Shown: positions 1 to 10,307 of the stretch, piece by piece
Layout of the letters: each line of letters opens with the position of its first letter
Position numbering within the stretch: the first letter of the stretch is position 1
NCBI RefSeq assembly: GCF_052324685.1
Contig: NC_135211.1
Span: forward strand, 3,707,868 to 3,771,867
Origin: Brachyhypopomus gauderio
Taxonomy: Eukaryota; Chordata; Actinopteri; Gymnotiformes; Hypopomidae
Length of the DNA: 64,000 nucleotides
Direction of reading: 5' to 3'
Notes under the pieces: generated by a model
The model's database searches: none
The model's input: only the letters and a program-made list of their open reading frames with translations
What the model was told of the DNA's origin: nothing
Position numbers and translations under genes: made by a program

Positions 1-284
1 TGCCTATGTAGATTACATTACATTACTTTTACATGACAGAGTACGGTAGACTGCAAACCGCTGGAAGGTTGAAGGCGGAGCTTCTGAACATGGCGGCAAA
101 CCACTGCTAACAAACTTACCAGCGAATCTCTTTATATCCCGCTAGCTTAGTTTTAGACAACTTAAAAATAAATAATATGTTTTCTTTTGTAATCTAATAA
201 TTCTCAACAAACTTTTTAGAGTTTTAGTGTTTTAGTTTGGAGACAAAAGGGACTAAAAAAGCTAAAAACAGTACAGACACACTT
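1..284. other. AT-rich intergenic DNA
   Basis: No open frame with recognisable protein similarity, no RNA gene and no repeat structure is visible. The stretch leads directly into the 65-bp tandem array. Confidence 0.5.
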
Positions 285-640
285 ACTTAACGTTAGTTAT
301 TGTTAATGTGTTACTTCATGTGTTGTTCATGTTAACTAATGCATTACTTAACGTTAGTTAATTATTGTTCTCGTGTTACTTCATGTGTTGTTCATGTTAA
401 CTAATGCATTACTTAACGTTAGTTAATTATTGTTCTCGTGTTACTTCATGTGTTGTTCATGTTAACTAATGCATTACTTAACGTTAGTTAATTATTGTTC
501 TCGTGTTACTTCATGTGTTGTTCATGTTAACTAATGCATTACTTCACGTTAGTTAATTATTGTTCTCGTGTTACTTCATGTGTTGTTCATGTTAACTAAT
601 GCATTACTTCACGTTAGTTAGTCAACACTTAATGTAAAGT
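285..640. repeat. Minisatellite, 65-bp unit
   Basis: About five head-to-tail copies. The phrase ATTATTGTTCTCG recurs at 361, 426, 491 and 556, giving an exact 65-bp period. Each unit carries CGTTAGTTAATTATTG and TTCATGTTAACTAATGCATT. The first copy is slightly diverged (lacks TTCTCG). The copies are close to identical, so expansion is recent. Confidence 0.9.
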
Positions 641-1206
641 GTTACCATTTCTTGATAACATTTACCTTAATAAAATGTGTTTGCTTAAACGACCATTAGG
701 CCTTGCATTGTATTGTATTGTGATGCCCACATCGTAATACATATTGTTTCATGAAGATTCTTTCAGTACCCAGCCCTCACTGTATATTGTATAACGTCTC
801 TTTTAGAGTGTCTACTGTACCGTCTACTGTAGTTTGCACATTGCACCAGACATTGTATCTTGTATTGACATCTTGTATAGTTCTTGTATATTTCTAGTAT
901 ATTCCTTGTATATTACATGTACTGTGCCCTGTGTGTTAATTACACTACAGTGTGGTCTTTCACACGCTCTGCTAGGACTCCCATGATATTGTGGACCTCC
1001 CTGCAGACTTTAAACACACATTTTAAATTCTTTAATGTTATTTAAATCGACTTGGCTTTTGGGTGTGTTTTAATTACCATGTCTCTCCCTGTTCATACTA
1101 TCTTAGTATTTCAGGAGATGCCATTTTCAAATGTGCCTTTCCTTTCATTTACCCACACCTCCACCCGCTCCACACCTCCACCCCCTCCGCCCCCTCCACC
1201 CCTCCG

Positions 1207-1238
<32 letters not shown>

Positions 1239-1785
1239 CATCCCACCATTTCTCCTGTTGGGTCCGCCTCATTCTGTTGTGTGCTGTTGTTGCTTAATAA
1301 AGAGCAATCACGAGCAGAAATTATGTCTCATGAGACACAAAAACACAAAATGTGCTTAACTGTGAGCAACTGACGTTACTGTCGTGTAATTAGTGCAACC
1401 CTCTGAAGGAAAGTAGGAGACTGACGCAGGAGTTTAGAATGTAAATATTATGAAGTCATCAGAAATGGACCACAAACAGCAGTGCGTACATGGACTCTCA
1501 CGGACACATAAAGCATCTTGCCTGAAGACACTCCTCTAGCTTCATTGTTTACACTTTATTGTATCCATTTATCAATCAGCAGGGACTCTTGACTGTCACA
1601 TTTGCTTAATGGCCTGTGCTGATTTTTGCAAACAGAATAAAATAATTGACAGTGTTTTTATGACTGCTTACACGTTAAAATTATAAATAACATAGTTAGT
1701 GTTATTAGTGAAAAACTGACACTCAAGCAACAAAACCTTGGCCCAGTTCCACACAGCTATAAGCATATTGTTCAGGTCATGTTTC
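641..1785. other. Intergenic DNA with a long poly-C tract
   Basis: No gene is recognised. A pyrimidine-rich run of CCNCC triplets from about 1150 passes into an almost pure C homopolymer near 1207-1237. This opens proline-rich frames in all three phases, which are compositional artefacts. TGTAT/TTGTA-rich sequence at 690-930 resembles old repeat debris but cannot be assigned. Confidence 0.5.
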
Positions 1786-2050
1786 TCCAACGCACACACA
1801 CTTCTCTATACTGGACACAGACACCACTACACACACTTCTCTATACTGGACACAGAAACCACTACACACACTTCTCTATACTGGATACAGAAACCACTAC
1901 ACACACTTCTCTATACTGGACACAGAAAACACTACACACACTTCTCTATACTGGATACAGAAACCACTACACACACTTCTCTATACTGGACACAGAAAAC
2001 ACTACACATTTATCTACACTGGACATGGTAAACACTACACACACTTCTCA
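1786..2050. repeat. Minisatellite, 35-bp unit
   Basis: About seven and a half copies of a 35-bp unit containing CTTCTCTATACTGGACACAG and ACCACTACACACA. The start of the motif recurs at 1801, 1836 and 1871. Two unit types (GGACACAG and GGATACAG) alternate in places, suggesting a 70-bp higher-order step. The frames across it (SLYWTQ repeats) are not genes. Confidence 0.9.
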
Positions 2051-2163
2051 AAATTAAACACAGAAATCTTGCAAATTACAGTCTTATAATAATCAGCTCC
2101 TGCATTACACAGAGGATGTATGAATCCAGAAAGCTACCACAGTCAGAACTATCATTCTCTAGG

Positions 2164-2467
2164 TGTCACGTTACAGCCCCTGACTCCTCCCCTTTGGGAG
2201 TGTGTTTATGTTGTCTACGTCTAGTCGTCTGCGTCTGTGGATCTCCGTGGGTGCGGTTACATCTGAGTGTGTTCATCGCTCTCACCTGTGGCTCGTCTCG
2301 TGATCACTCGGGGTTTATGTGGTTTGTCTATTTCATGTGCGTTTGCGCAGTGTCCCGTGCCCGTCTTTGTCTAAGTATCACACGTGAATGTGTGTGTTAT
2401 GTGTGCGCTATCCACGCTATATTTATATGTTAATAAACGTGACGTTTGTGAAGCAAGGATTCTGTGC
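2164..2467 (+). mobile_element. 3'-truncated solo LTR, related to the element at 31075
   Basis: Begins TGTCACGTTACAGCCCC and follows the same order of landmarks as the solo LTR at 56025-56343 and the LTRs at 31075 and 32995: a stretch ending in GGGAGTGTGT, then GTTGTCTACGTC, CGTGGGTG, CACCTGTGGCTCGTCTCG, GTCTATTTCATGTGCGTT, CGTCTTTGTCTAA, and an AATAAA polyadenylation signal near 2432. The match stops after GGATTCTGTG, before the usual TTACA end, so the 3' end is missing. No target duplication can be read. Confidence 0.75.
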
Positions 2468-2605
2468 AATTAGTACAATTCATGTTGTTTTTGCGTACAT
2501 TTTCTATACACACAATGTCACTCAATAACAAAATTCTGGATCATTCTTGTCTTATTTACAAATGCTGTGTAAACCTAAGGTTCAAAAGCTTAAATAAAGT
2601 ATAAA

Positions 2606-3098
2606 ATGCAAAGCTCTGCAAAAAAAAAAAAAACCTATTACTGTAATACACATTTTTTGCACATGCAGATCATTGAAATAAAATGCAGTACTGTACTGGG
2701 TCAGAGAGGAGCAAATATCACAATTTGTCCTGCAATCTCAAGTGCTGGTTTGGTCCTTCACAAATGCCAGATTGGTCCCTATAACAGTGACCTCCTTCTT
2801 TCGTTTTTGAATGAACTCTACCAACAACTGGTTCCAGAAGCAGAAAGGGAACAGGTGGGAGGAAACACGAGGACATTTGTGATGGGACGATGTAGCATTC
2901 TGTCATTTTCATGTCATCACAAACTGGTTTATAGACCATCCAAGAGTGATGTCCCTTTCCCTCCTGCCCATCTCACCTTTCCTCAACCCCACTAAGGAAC
3001 TTTTTTCAGTCTGGAGGTGGAAGGTGTATGATCATCGGCCCCATGACCAAATATCCCTCCTGGATGCAATGGATCCAGGCTATTTGTATGAGGTAAAT
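2606..3098 (+). pseudogene. Relic of a DDE-superfamily (Tc1/IS630-like) transposase
   Basis: The first frame, to about 2880, reads GANITICPAISS and IGPYNSDLLLSFLNELYQQL, the central RNase H-like fold of fish DDE_3-type transposases. A shift near 2885 moves to another frame, which reads DDVAFCHFHV, then NPTKELFSVWRWKVYDHRPH and LLDAMD. These are the usual second catalytic aspartate neighbourhood and the NPxE segment with the final acidic residue. Neither frame is complete. The N-terminal DNA-binding part is absent and no terminal inverted repeats were found. I infer an old, immobile fragment. The family name is from recalled motif patterns and should be confirmed by search. Confidence 0.7.
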
Positions 3099-3244
3099 GT
3101 GTTAATGTGTTTAGAGTTTTGAAAAAGAATCTCAAGTATTGGTACACACATGTTAGCAGTCGTAAAGAAACTGTAATATCATGCCATTAGTTCAATCTTC
3201 TGACTTGCATAAATTTATAACATGTTGAATGTTGTTCCAAACAG

Positions 3245-3271
3245 CAGTGTCACACACATGCACACACCCAT

Positions 3272-3329
<58 letters not shown>

Positions 3330-3340
3330 TCATGCACACA
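3245..3340. repeat. (CA)n microsatellite
   Basis: Interrupted CA dinucleotide run of roughly 90 bp with ACACATGCACAC interruptions at both ends. Confidence 0.95.
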
Positions 3341-3639
3341 CAGGTTTCTATTCTTCCTGAATCATTTCAGATGAAAGAAGTATAAAATATGACAGACATA
3401 AGGGGATGTAACTATTCAATTTATAAATTCCATCAGCTTTATTGTTTAAAATTTTTTGAACTTGTTGATCAATTGGGGGGGACGGTATAACACTGCAGTT
3501 GCTTAATTGCGAAAATGAAATGAAGCAATTAATGTTTTATGATTGCTTACACAAGAAAAAAATAAATTAAAAAGTGAAAGCTGACACTCAATCATCAAAA
3601 CCTCAGCCCTGATCTGCACATTCTTAGGCTCACACTTAG

Positions 3640-4085
3640 ACTTAAACACATAGTCCTGCAAAACGTTACACACATTGTCCTGCAAAACACCACACACATA
3701 GTCCTGCAAAACACTACACACATAGTCCTGCAAAACACCACACACATAGTCCTGCAAAACACTACACACATAGTCCTGCAAAACGTTACACACATAGTCC
3801 TGCAAAACGTTACACACATAGTCCTGCAAAACACCACACACATAGTCCTGCAAAACGTTACACACATAGTCCTGCAAAACACCACACACATAGTCCTGCA
3901 AAACACTACACACATAGTCCTACAAAACACCACACACATAGTCCTGCAAAACACCACACACATAGTCCTGCAAAACGTTACACACATAGTCCTACAAAAC
4001 ACTACACACATAGTCCAACAAAACACTACACACATAGTCCTGCAAAACACTACACACATAGTCCTACAAAACACTACACATGCTT
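3640..4085. repeat. Minisatellite, 24-bp unit
   Basis: About 18 copies of a 24-bp unit, CACACATAGTCCTGCAAAAC plus a variable CACx/GTTA tail. The phrase GTCCTGC recurs every 24 bp (for example 3677 and 3701). Because 24 is a multiple of three, Cys-rich frames stay open on the minus strand. They are artefacts. Confidence 0.92.
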
Positions 4086-4089
4086 CTTC

Positions 4090-4985
4090 AAAACTGTCAT
4101 TGTCTAGGTTCAGCAGGACCGGGCAGTGGAATCAGACAATGTAAGGCACCAGAACCAGACACACACAGAGGATTTGCCCACAGCTACTTAACACAGACAG
4201 TAAGGAGACACTATCAGGGATTTGTAAACACATTATATAAAAATTCAGCTATATGCACTAAATCAGAACATTTTAATACCTATTCCTTAATTTTGAAACA
4301 ATGCCTTATACGCGCTCCTGTGGTATGGTACATGAATCCTGATTGGTCTCTACATAGAAAGAACATGCTTCAGAGAAATTCAAAGATCCTCAATGACCAT
4401 GAGGTTTTTAAAAAGGTTCATCAGGTCCATCGAGAATGGGTAGTATCCTCATGGATGTTGGATTAAAATCCTTCACATGAGTTAACACTTCTTTTGGGGT
4501 CTTAATGAAATGTGTGTATTTTGGGACAGGGATCAAACACCACAGGGCCTTGTCTCCCTGTCTAAACAGCCCTGTTCACAACAGCCAGTTTGAGTGCCTG
4601 TTCCTTTAAATGATGAGTCACTACTCAGGGGCGGGGCAGGGGGCGGAGTGAAATGGCCTCTGGAAAATGTACATTGTCAAACACATAAAATGTGAAAAAA
4701 ATCAACAATTCTATGAAATCAACAGCAAGAAGCACTCTGGAGAAATCTTCACCCATTCTCTCATATTACTCTCACATTCATGTGTTGATAAGTTAATTTT
4801 CAGATATTTAACCAACAAATTAATAACATTATTTGGGAATACTGTATCAAATAAAATCATAACATTCTTGAGGACTGCATCCATTACCTCACGTTAGCAT
4901 TAGCTAGTGTGATATGGCCAAAGGAACACATCATTATTTTTTTAATAATTACATTTCCCTCGTCTGCAGTTTTGCCACAGACAGC
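4090..4985. other. Intergenic DNA, no gene recognised
   Basis: Short frames only. GC-rich GGGGCGGGGC near 4630 is isolated. No transposon ends or RNA gene seen. Confidence 0.45.
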
Positions 4986-5290
4986 TGGCATTGATCCCGG
5001 TTTTAGGAAAAGTTTTATTGCCAGCCTTGCGTTGTACTGACCCACGAAGGAAAAGCAGTCAGATGTAAAGTGTTTAGCACACATATGCAGGTTTTTGCCG
5101 ACTGTAGTTGGGACACTGCCATCAAAACCAAACCTATCCACTCAGCTCTTCTTCTTCTGAGGCTGGGGGCCGATGTAACACTGTGTGTTGGTCTGTACAG
5201 TGACCATCGGAGCAGTCCCTGTGCTTGGCTTAACTCTAGTGAGTCCAGCACTCGTGACACAAAAGGCACACCGTTGTAAAGTGGTGGGCA
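4985..5290 (-). pseudogene. Relic of a THAP-like zinc-finger protein
   Basis: On the minus strand one frame reads RFGFDGSVPTTVGKN, LHMCAKHFTSDCF and then FLKPGSMPAV. This matches the second half of a THAP-type C2CH DNA-binding domain: Cys-x2-His, then an aromatic, then the AVPxxF-like box (here SMPAV). The upstream frame keeps an early Cys-x2-Cys, but an in-frame stop and a frame change separate it from the second half. THAP domains occur in host regulators and in P-element-like transposases. No transposase core follows here, so I call it a relic of unknown parentage. Confidence 0.5.
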
Positions 5291-5744
5291 GAGATATTCA
5301 GATAGAGGGCGGTACAATTATAACGAGTAGGCAGTGACTTGGCAAAGGGGGAGCATGCACAGCAATCGCGCAGTAGACGGACTACACACCATCATCACAG
5401 CAGAAGACCAAATAAATGCAGAGCTGGTGAAATACAGTATCAAATGGAACAATGTATATTTCCACTGAGGTGCTCTGGTCCAAACCCGGTTTAATTTAAT
5501 ACCCACAATGGTCACACCACACCTTAAACCCCATCCTTAAACCCCATCCTTAAACCCACTGAATGTGGGGGAAGGTTTACAATCTCCAGCCCTGTCAGGT
5601 TACACCTGATGCAAGCCATGGAAGGCACCTGTGACTAAAAGGCCTGTCCAAGGATGGATGTATCATATTATTTTCCCCTTACTGCTTTGATAGAAATGGC
5701 ATATATTGTAATGTAAACATAGAAAAAAGGGCATAGACTGTGAT

Positions 5745-6465
5745 GCAATCAAACAGAGAGGACACAGACTGTGATGCAAACAGAGAGGACACAGACTGTG
5801 ATGCAAACAAAGAGAGAGGACACAGACTGAGATGTAAACAAAGAGAGAGGACACAGACTGCGATGTAAATGAGAGAGAGGACACAGACTGAGATGTAAAC
5901 AAAGAGAGAGGACACAGACTGAGATGTAAACAAAGAGAGAGGACACAGACTGAGATGTAAACAAAGAGAGAGGACACAGACTGTGATGTAAACAGAGAGA
6001 GAGGACACAGACTGAGATGTAAACAAAGAGAGAGGACACAGACTGAGATGTAAACAAAGAGAGAGGACACAGACTGAGATGTAAACAAAGAGAGAGGACA
6101 CAGACTGAGATGTAAACAAAGAGAGAGGACACAGACTGTGATGTAAACAGAGAGAGAGGACACAGACTGAGATGTAAACAAAGAGAGAGGACACAGACTG
6201 AGATGTAAACAAAGAGAGAGGACACAGACTGAGATGTAAACAAAGAGAGAGGACACAGACTGAGATGTAAACAAAGAGAGAGGACACAGACTGAGATGTA
6301 AATAAAGAGAGAGGACACAGACTGTGATGCAAACAAAGAGAGAGGACACAGACTGTGATGCAAACAAAGAGAGAGGACACAGACTGTGATGTAAACAAAG
6401 AGAGAGGACACAGACTGTGATGTAAACAAAGAGAGAGGACACAGACTGAGATGTAAACAAACTGC
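5745..6465. repeat. Minisatellite, 31-bp unit
   Basis: About 23 copies of a 31-bp unit built from GAGGACACAGACTGAGATG and TAAACAAAGAGA. GACTGTG replaces GACTGAG in some copies. Since 31 leaves remainder 1 on division by three, all three minus-strand frames stay open for over 200 codons with the same permuted peptide. They are not genes. Confidence 0.95.
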
Positions 6466-9400
6466 TATGGCCAGATCCAGCTAGGCAAAGAAAGTACGTT
6501 TAGTAATGATCATTTTTATCAGTAGGCCTATGCACTACTGGACTTGTTTATTGTGTTTGGTTAATCATACACTTTAACAGTCGCTATCTCTTTGTAATTG
6601 ATTTATAAGGTGACAAAATTGTGCTTTTACCAATGATAGTACTGAATCCAATGTTTCATTTTGCCAAATATCTTAAAGGCTCTGCTACGTGTGTGTTGTT
6701 GTGTTAAGTGTGCGTAAAGTTTTTACAAAATTATCACTGCTTTAAAAGTTTTGCTTAAGCAACTGTAATAGAATATGTGAGCTGGCATGCTCACATGCGG
6801 AAGGTGTCTGCTGATTATTCCGAAATGAACTGCAAGTAACTTCTGCGTTTCAAACCCACGCGCTCACGCACGTGCGCGTGCGCGCGGAGATAGTCCAAAC
6901 GAGGGAGAATATATGCTTACATTTTAATTATGTAAGAGTTAATTTCACAACATATTGATTAAAGGTACATAATGTAAAAGGCTGTTCTTACCCAAATGTG
7001 GTCTCACAGTAGCGTCAACGTAGTTTCTGTTCCACTGTCGTGTGTTTTTTATGAACTCGGCTTACTGAAGGACTGACTGACGGGAATGGATCCGTGGTTC
7101 GTGAGGGCTAATATAACCATTTTGTTCTGACAGTCTCTCAAATTCACTTTCCCCTATTTCAGTCAGACGTTCCTGTGATTATTAGGGTCAGACAAACTGA
7201 AGTCGCCTCAACGATAAATCTCGAGAAACAGGTTTAAGCCCCGCTATCCTAACCCGGCGGATACCTGCATTAAACAATCCTGAACTATTGTGACTTAAAT
7301 TCAGCGGTTCTGAACTCACCTGGACGTTGTCAGTCGAACCTTAGCTGGAGTAACGAACCGTAGGTACCGAGCCTACCTGTCGTGTCTGGTCAGTGATGCA
7401 CCTGTATGATCAACTCTGAGGTGTGGACGTCCTGTACATCAGCAAACATCACCTCTATGTTACGTTACCAGATAACTCTGCCTCGAATTCATATTGCTGA
7501 AGTCCTCTGTAAGCTTCTGCACTGTCGTAATTGCAGCAATATTTTAAAAAATCTTCCTTAATAGTCTGAATAACCCCCCAGTCGCAGTATCAAGGCTGCG
7601 TCTCCATCCATCCCTCCAGGCAAAGCTCTACTTACAGCGGTCGCAGCCTGAGTGGACCGGGTCCGGCACCACCCGTTTAACTGTTCAACTTCTAGGACCG
7701 AATAACGAGCTCTTTGGATTAGGCAGGTTTAAATATATATAAAATATATACATCTAAAAAGCTCTTGAGGGCGAGCTGGCGAACTGGAGTTTGCGAGAAA
7801 ACTGGAGAAATTAAATGTAAGCAAAGTCACCTTAACGACATGTCAGCATTTTGACTTCCCTCTCCTATTACTGTATTGAATGTAATGATATAGATTTGAG
7901 TGAGAGTGTTGACTCCATCGAGAATGAAGTGAAGTGTGTGAGGAGTGAGAGGAAGTGTGAGGAAGTGTGGAGAGGTTGGTGGTACCGACCTGAGTCAGCA
8001 CGCCTGAGAGAGTGAATCACCAAGCGTCCCAGTCTAGATGGGCAGAAACTGGCACCCCACGGTACAGCTAGGGTATGTGTTCAATACAGTCTAATCTGAC
8101 TCTGTAGGACACTGGGACTTTGGATCCATTGGTCTCGAGGTGAAAATCAGCTGGGCCTCTTCTCACAGACCAGAATGATCCGCCTCTGTAAAGTATATTT
8201 CAATAAGTCAGAAGTTTGTCACCTATGAGACCCTCACCCTCCGGAGATGATGATGTGATGGGTAGGCTATACTCACTCAGGAAGGTCGCACAGAATTAAT
8301 TGTTTCATACAACAGGATTCCGTGATTTATATATTAAATAAAATTGGTATTCTGGCTGTAATTTGAGAGCTAGCTCGTTGGCCCAGTGGTCAGTCATTTA
8401 TTGTGCTAGTATGTGTCCATCTTTGACTTCTATGTAACCCTGCCACAGAAAACGCATAAATGGAATCTCACAACTCAGCAGAAAATTGTGAAATGCACCC
8501 GTTGCGAGTTCTCCTTCTGATATCCATCAGTATCATTGAGTAGTTTTACTTGACTGGCCAGAAAGAACCCTTTTCCCCAATATTAGTTCAGCAGTACATA
8601 AGATGGCAGGTCAGTCTTAACAGAAAAAGGTAATTACCAAACCATCACTCAGCCTGAGTAGAACGTTCACCTTGTTTCCAGAGCATTGATGGTCAGGGGG
8701 AACTTTAGCAGAACTTTCTAACAGCAGCATTGCAGAACACAAAGGATGATCACATACAGGCTAAACGCAAAGAACCCCTGGAAGCTGAGAGTTCATCCAC
8801 CATGACCTACACAGTCTTAGGGAAAACGATGTAGACAGCAATCTTTCATATAATGCAAATAATCCAGTTTGGTGTTACTCTGAGTCTTGTAGCTGTAGTA
8901 TTCCTAACCTCCATTAATTGGGACAGTTTTTAAACTCCTGGGATTTTATTGCTCATAAACTCAAAGTTTTTTTATTAGCACCAATCATAATTTTCAGTAT
9001 CCATAGTATTAAATTGCTCTGGAGTTCCTTGTATGCAGAATGCTGAACTTTTAATATATTAAAATTCAAACTAGCCAAACTGTAAGCATGCTTTTACATA
9101 ATAAGAGGATAAGTCACTCATATTGCCAGTCATACACTCGTACACCCAGTGGTAAATGCTAGAATAACATTTCAGAAGAAAACAGACAGGTTCAATGTTC
9201 AAGATTATAATCCATGCAGAGCAAGAGCAAGATGGGCTTCATCCCAACATCATCATCATCATCACAGACACCACTTGCCCTTGAAGGCTTGCATGTTTAT
9301 TTTTTATCCTAGTTCGCCACCTTGTGATTATCTGCCTTAAATGCACAACAATACCAATGGAATTCAAGTTCATAGAACCTCCCTGCATGCAAAATGATGG

Positions 9401-9924
9401 AATCAAACGTTTAAGAAATTCACTACTCATGTAGAACAGTCAAAAATGATTCTGCATCCTTCACATCTATAGACAGAAAAATAAAAGTTTATAAAAAAGA
9501 AAAACTATCCTGAAAAGTCCCCTTGGGGTATGGCAGCTGGGTGTGGATCTTGAGGAAGCGTGTGGGATCAGGGCAGATCTCCTGGGTGTCAAGAGGAGAA
9601 TCTGAAGGAGCTTAAGCTCCACTGAGCTGCAGCCAGAGCTGTTGTCTCAAGTGAAGCCCAGTAAAGTGGCTACCAGATCAGCTGAGCACTCACACCCTGC
9701 CAGGAGGAAATGTTTGTGTGAGCTAATTATATCTAAATATCTTTGGTTGGCCTAAAAAATATTAATTCTATAATTCTTACTGAGGTTATTTCAGTGGTTG
9801 GACGTGATGCAAACTATAACTGCAGGCATTTTCAACTTTTTCGTTAGATAAGTGGAACCTAACCGAAGTGAAGCTTTTGTACCTTTGTTAAATAATGGAC
9901 AATTCACAAGGACAATTACTCAGT
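6466..9924. other. Low-repeat intergenic DNA with possible minus-strand untranslated exons
   Basis: No protein-coding exon is recognised. A CpG-rich patch (CGCGCTCACGCACGTGCGCG near 6858) and several minus-strand splice-donor-like sites occur. In minus-strand sense they are: CATTTGG|GTAAGAA with the intron starting about 6992, ACGTCCAG|GTGAGTT with the intron starting about 7319, and ACGACAG|GTAGGC near 7377. These would fit alternative first exons of a minus-strand transcript, but no coding exon follows to the left. The rest to 9924 shows no transposon ends. Confidence 0.3.
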
Positions 9925-10307
9925 TCAAGTTTTAAAAACAGCCATTTATTTCTTATATTAAAATCTACAGTGAATTCAGGATTACAGACTGGATGCAGCA
10001 ACACTCGGAGTACCCGTCCACTCCGACAAGAGACAGGGGACTGAAGTAGACTGGGAGAGGGAGGGGCAGGGCAGGGGGAGGGGCGGAGTCGAGTGGAAAG
10101 AGGCGGGGCAGAATGGGAGGGGGAGCTCGTGCATCGCTTCAGGCTGCTCACAGTTGTGTCCACCAGAACAGATGAACAGTGGGAGGATTAATGTTCCCCT
10201 CCACGACCCAACTGTACACACACCCTCGTGTGTGTGTGTGTGTGTGTTTGCAACTCGTCCTGTCTCGTCTGCTGCCACTCTGGCTCGTCCCGGGTTCGGA
10301 ACCGTGG
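9925..10307 (-). other. wdr83os: Probable wdr83os 3' untranslated region
   Basis: Directly follows the wdr83os stop codon on the minus strand. It contains a short GT run (about 10222-10248), a GC-rich GGGGCGGAG stretch, and a minus-strand AATAAA signal (TTTATT at 9945-9950), which would place cleavage near 9925. The extent is inferred from the signal only. Confidence 0.5.

Noticed and set aside
3503..4074. Cys-rich repeat proteins on the minus strand
   Set aside because: 24-bp tandem repeat, period divisible by three, no start context or flanking exon.
5663..6460. Three overlapping minus-strand frames over 220 codons (QSVSSLF / VCVLSLC / LCPLSLF repeats)
   Set aside because: Products of the 31-bp minisatellite. 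All three phases give the same permuted peptide, which only a non-coding tandem repeat does.
9888..10163. Minus-strand frame of 91 codons
   Set aside because: Lies in the wdr83os 3' UTR; GC-rich and Pro/Ser-biased with no domain.
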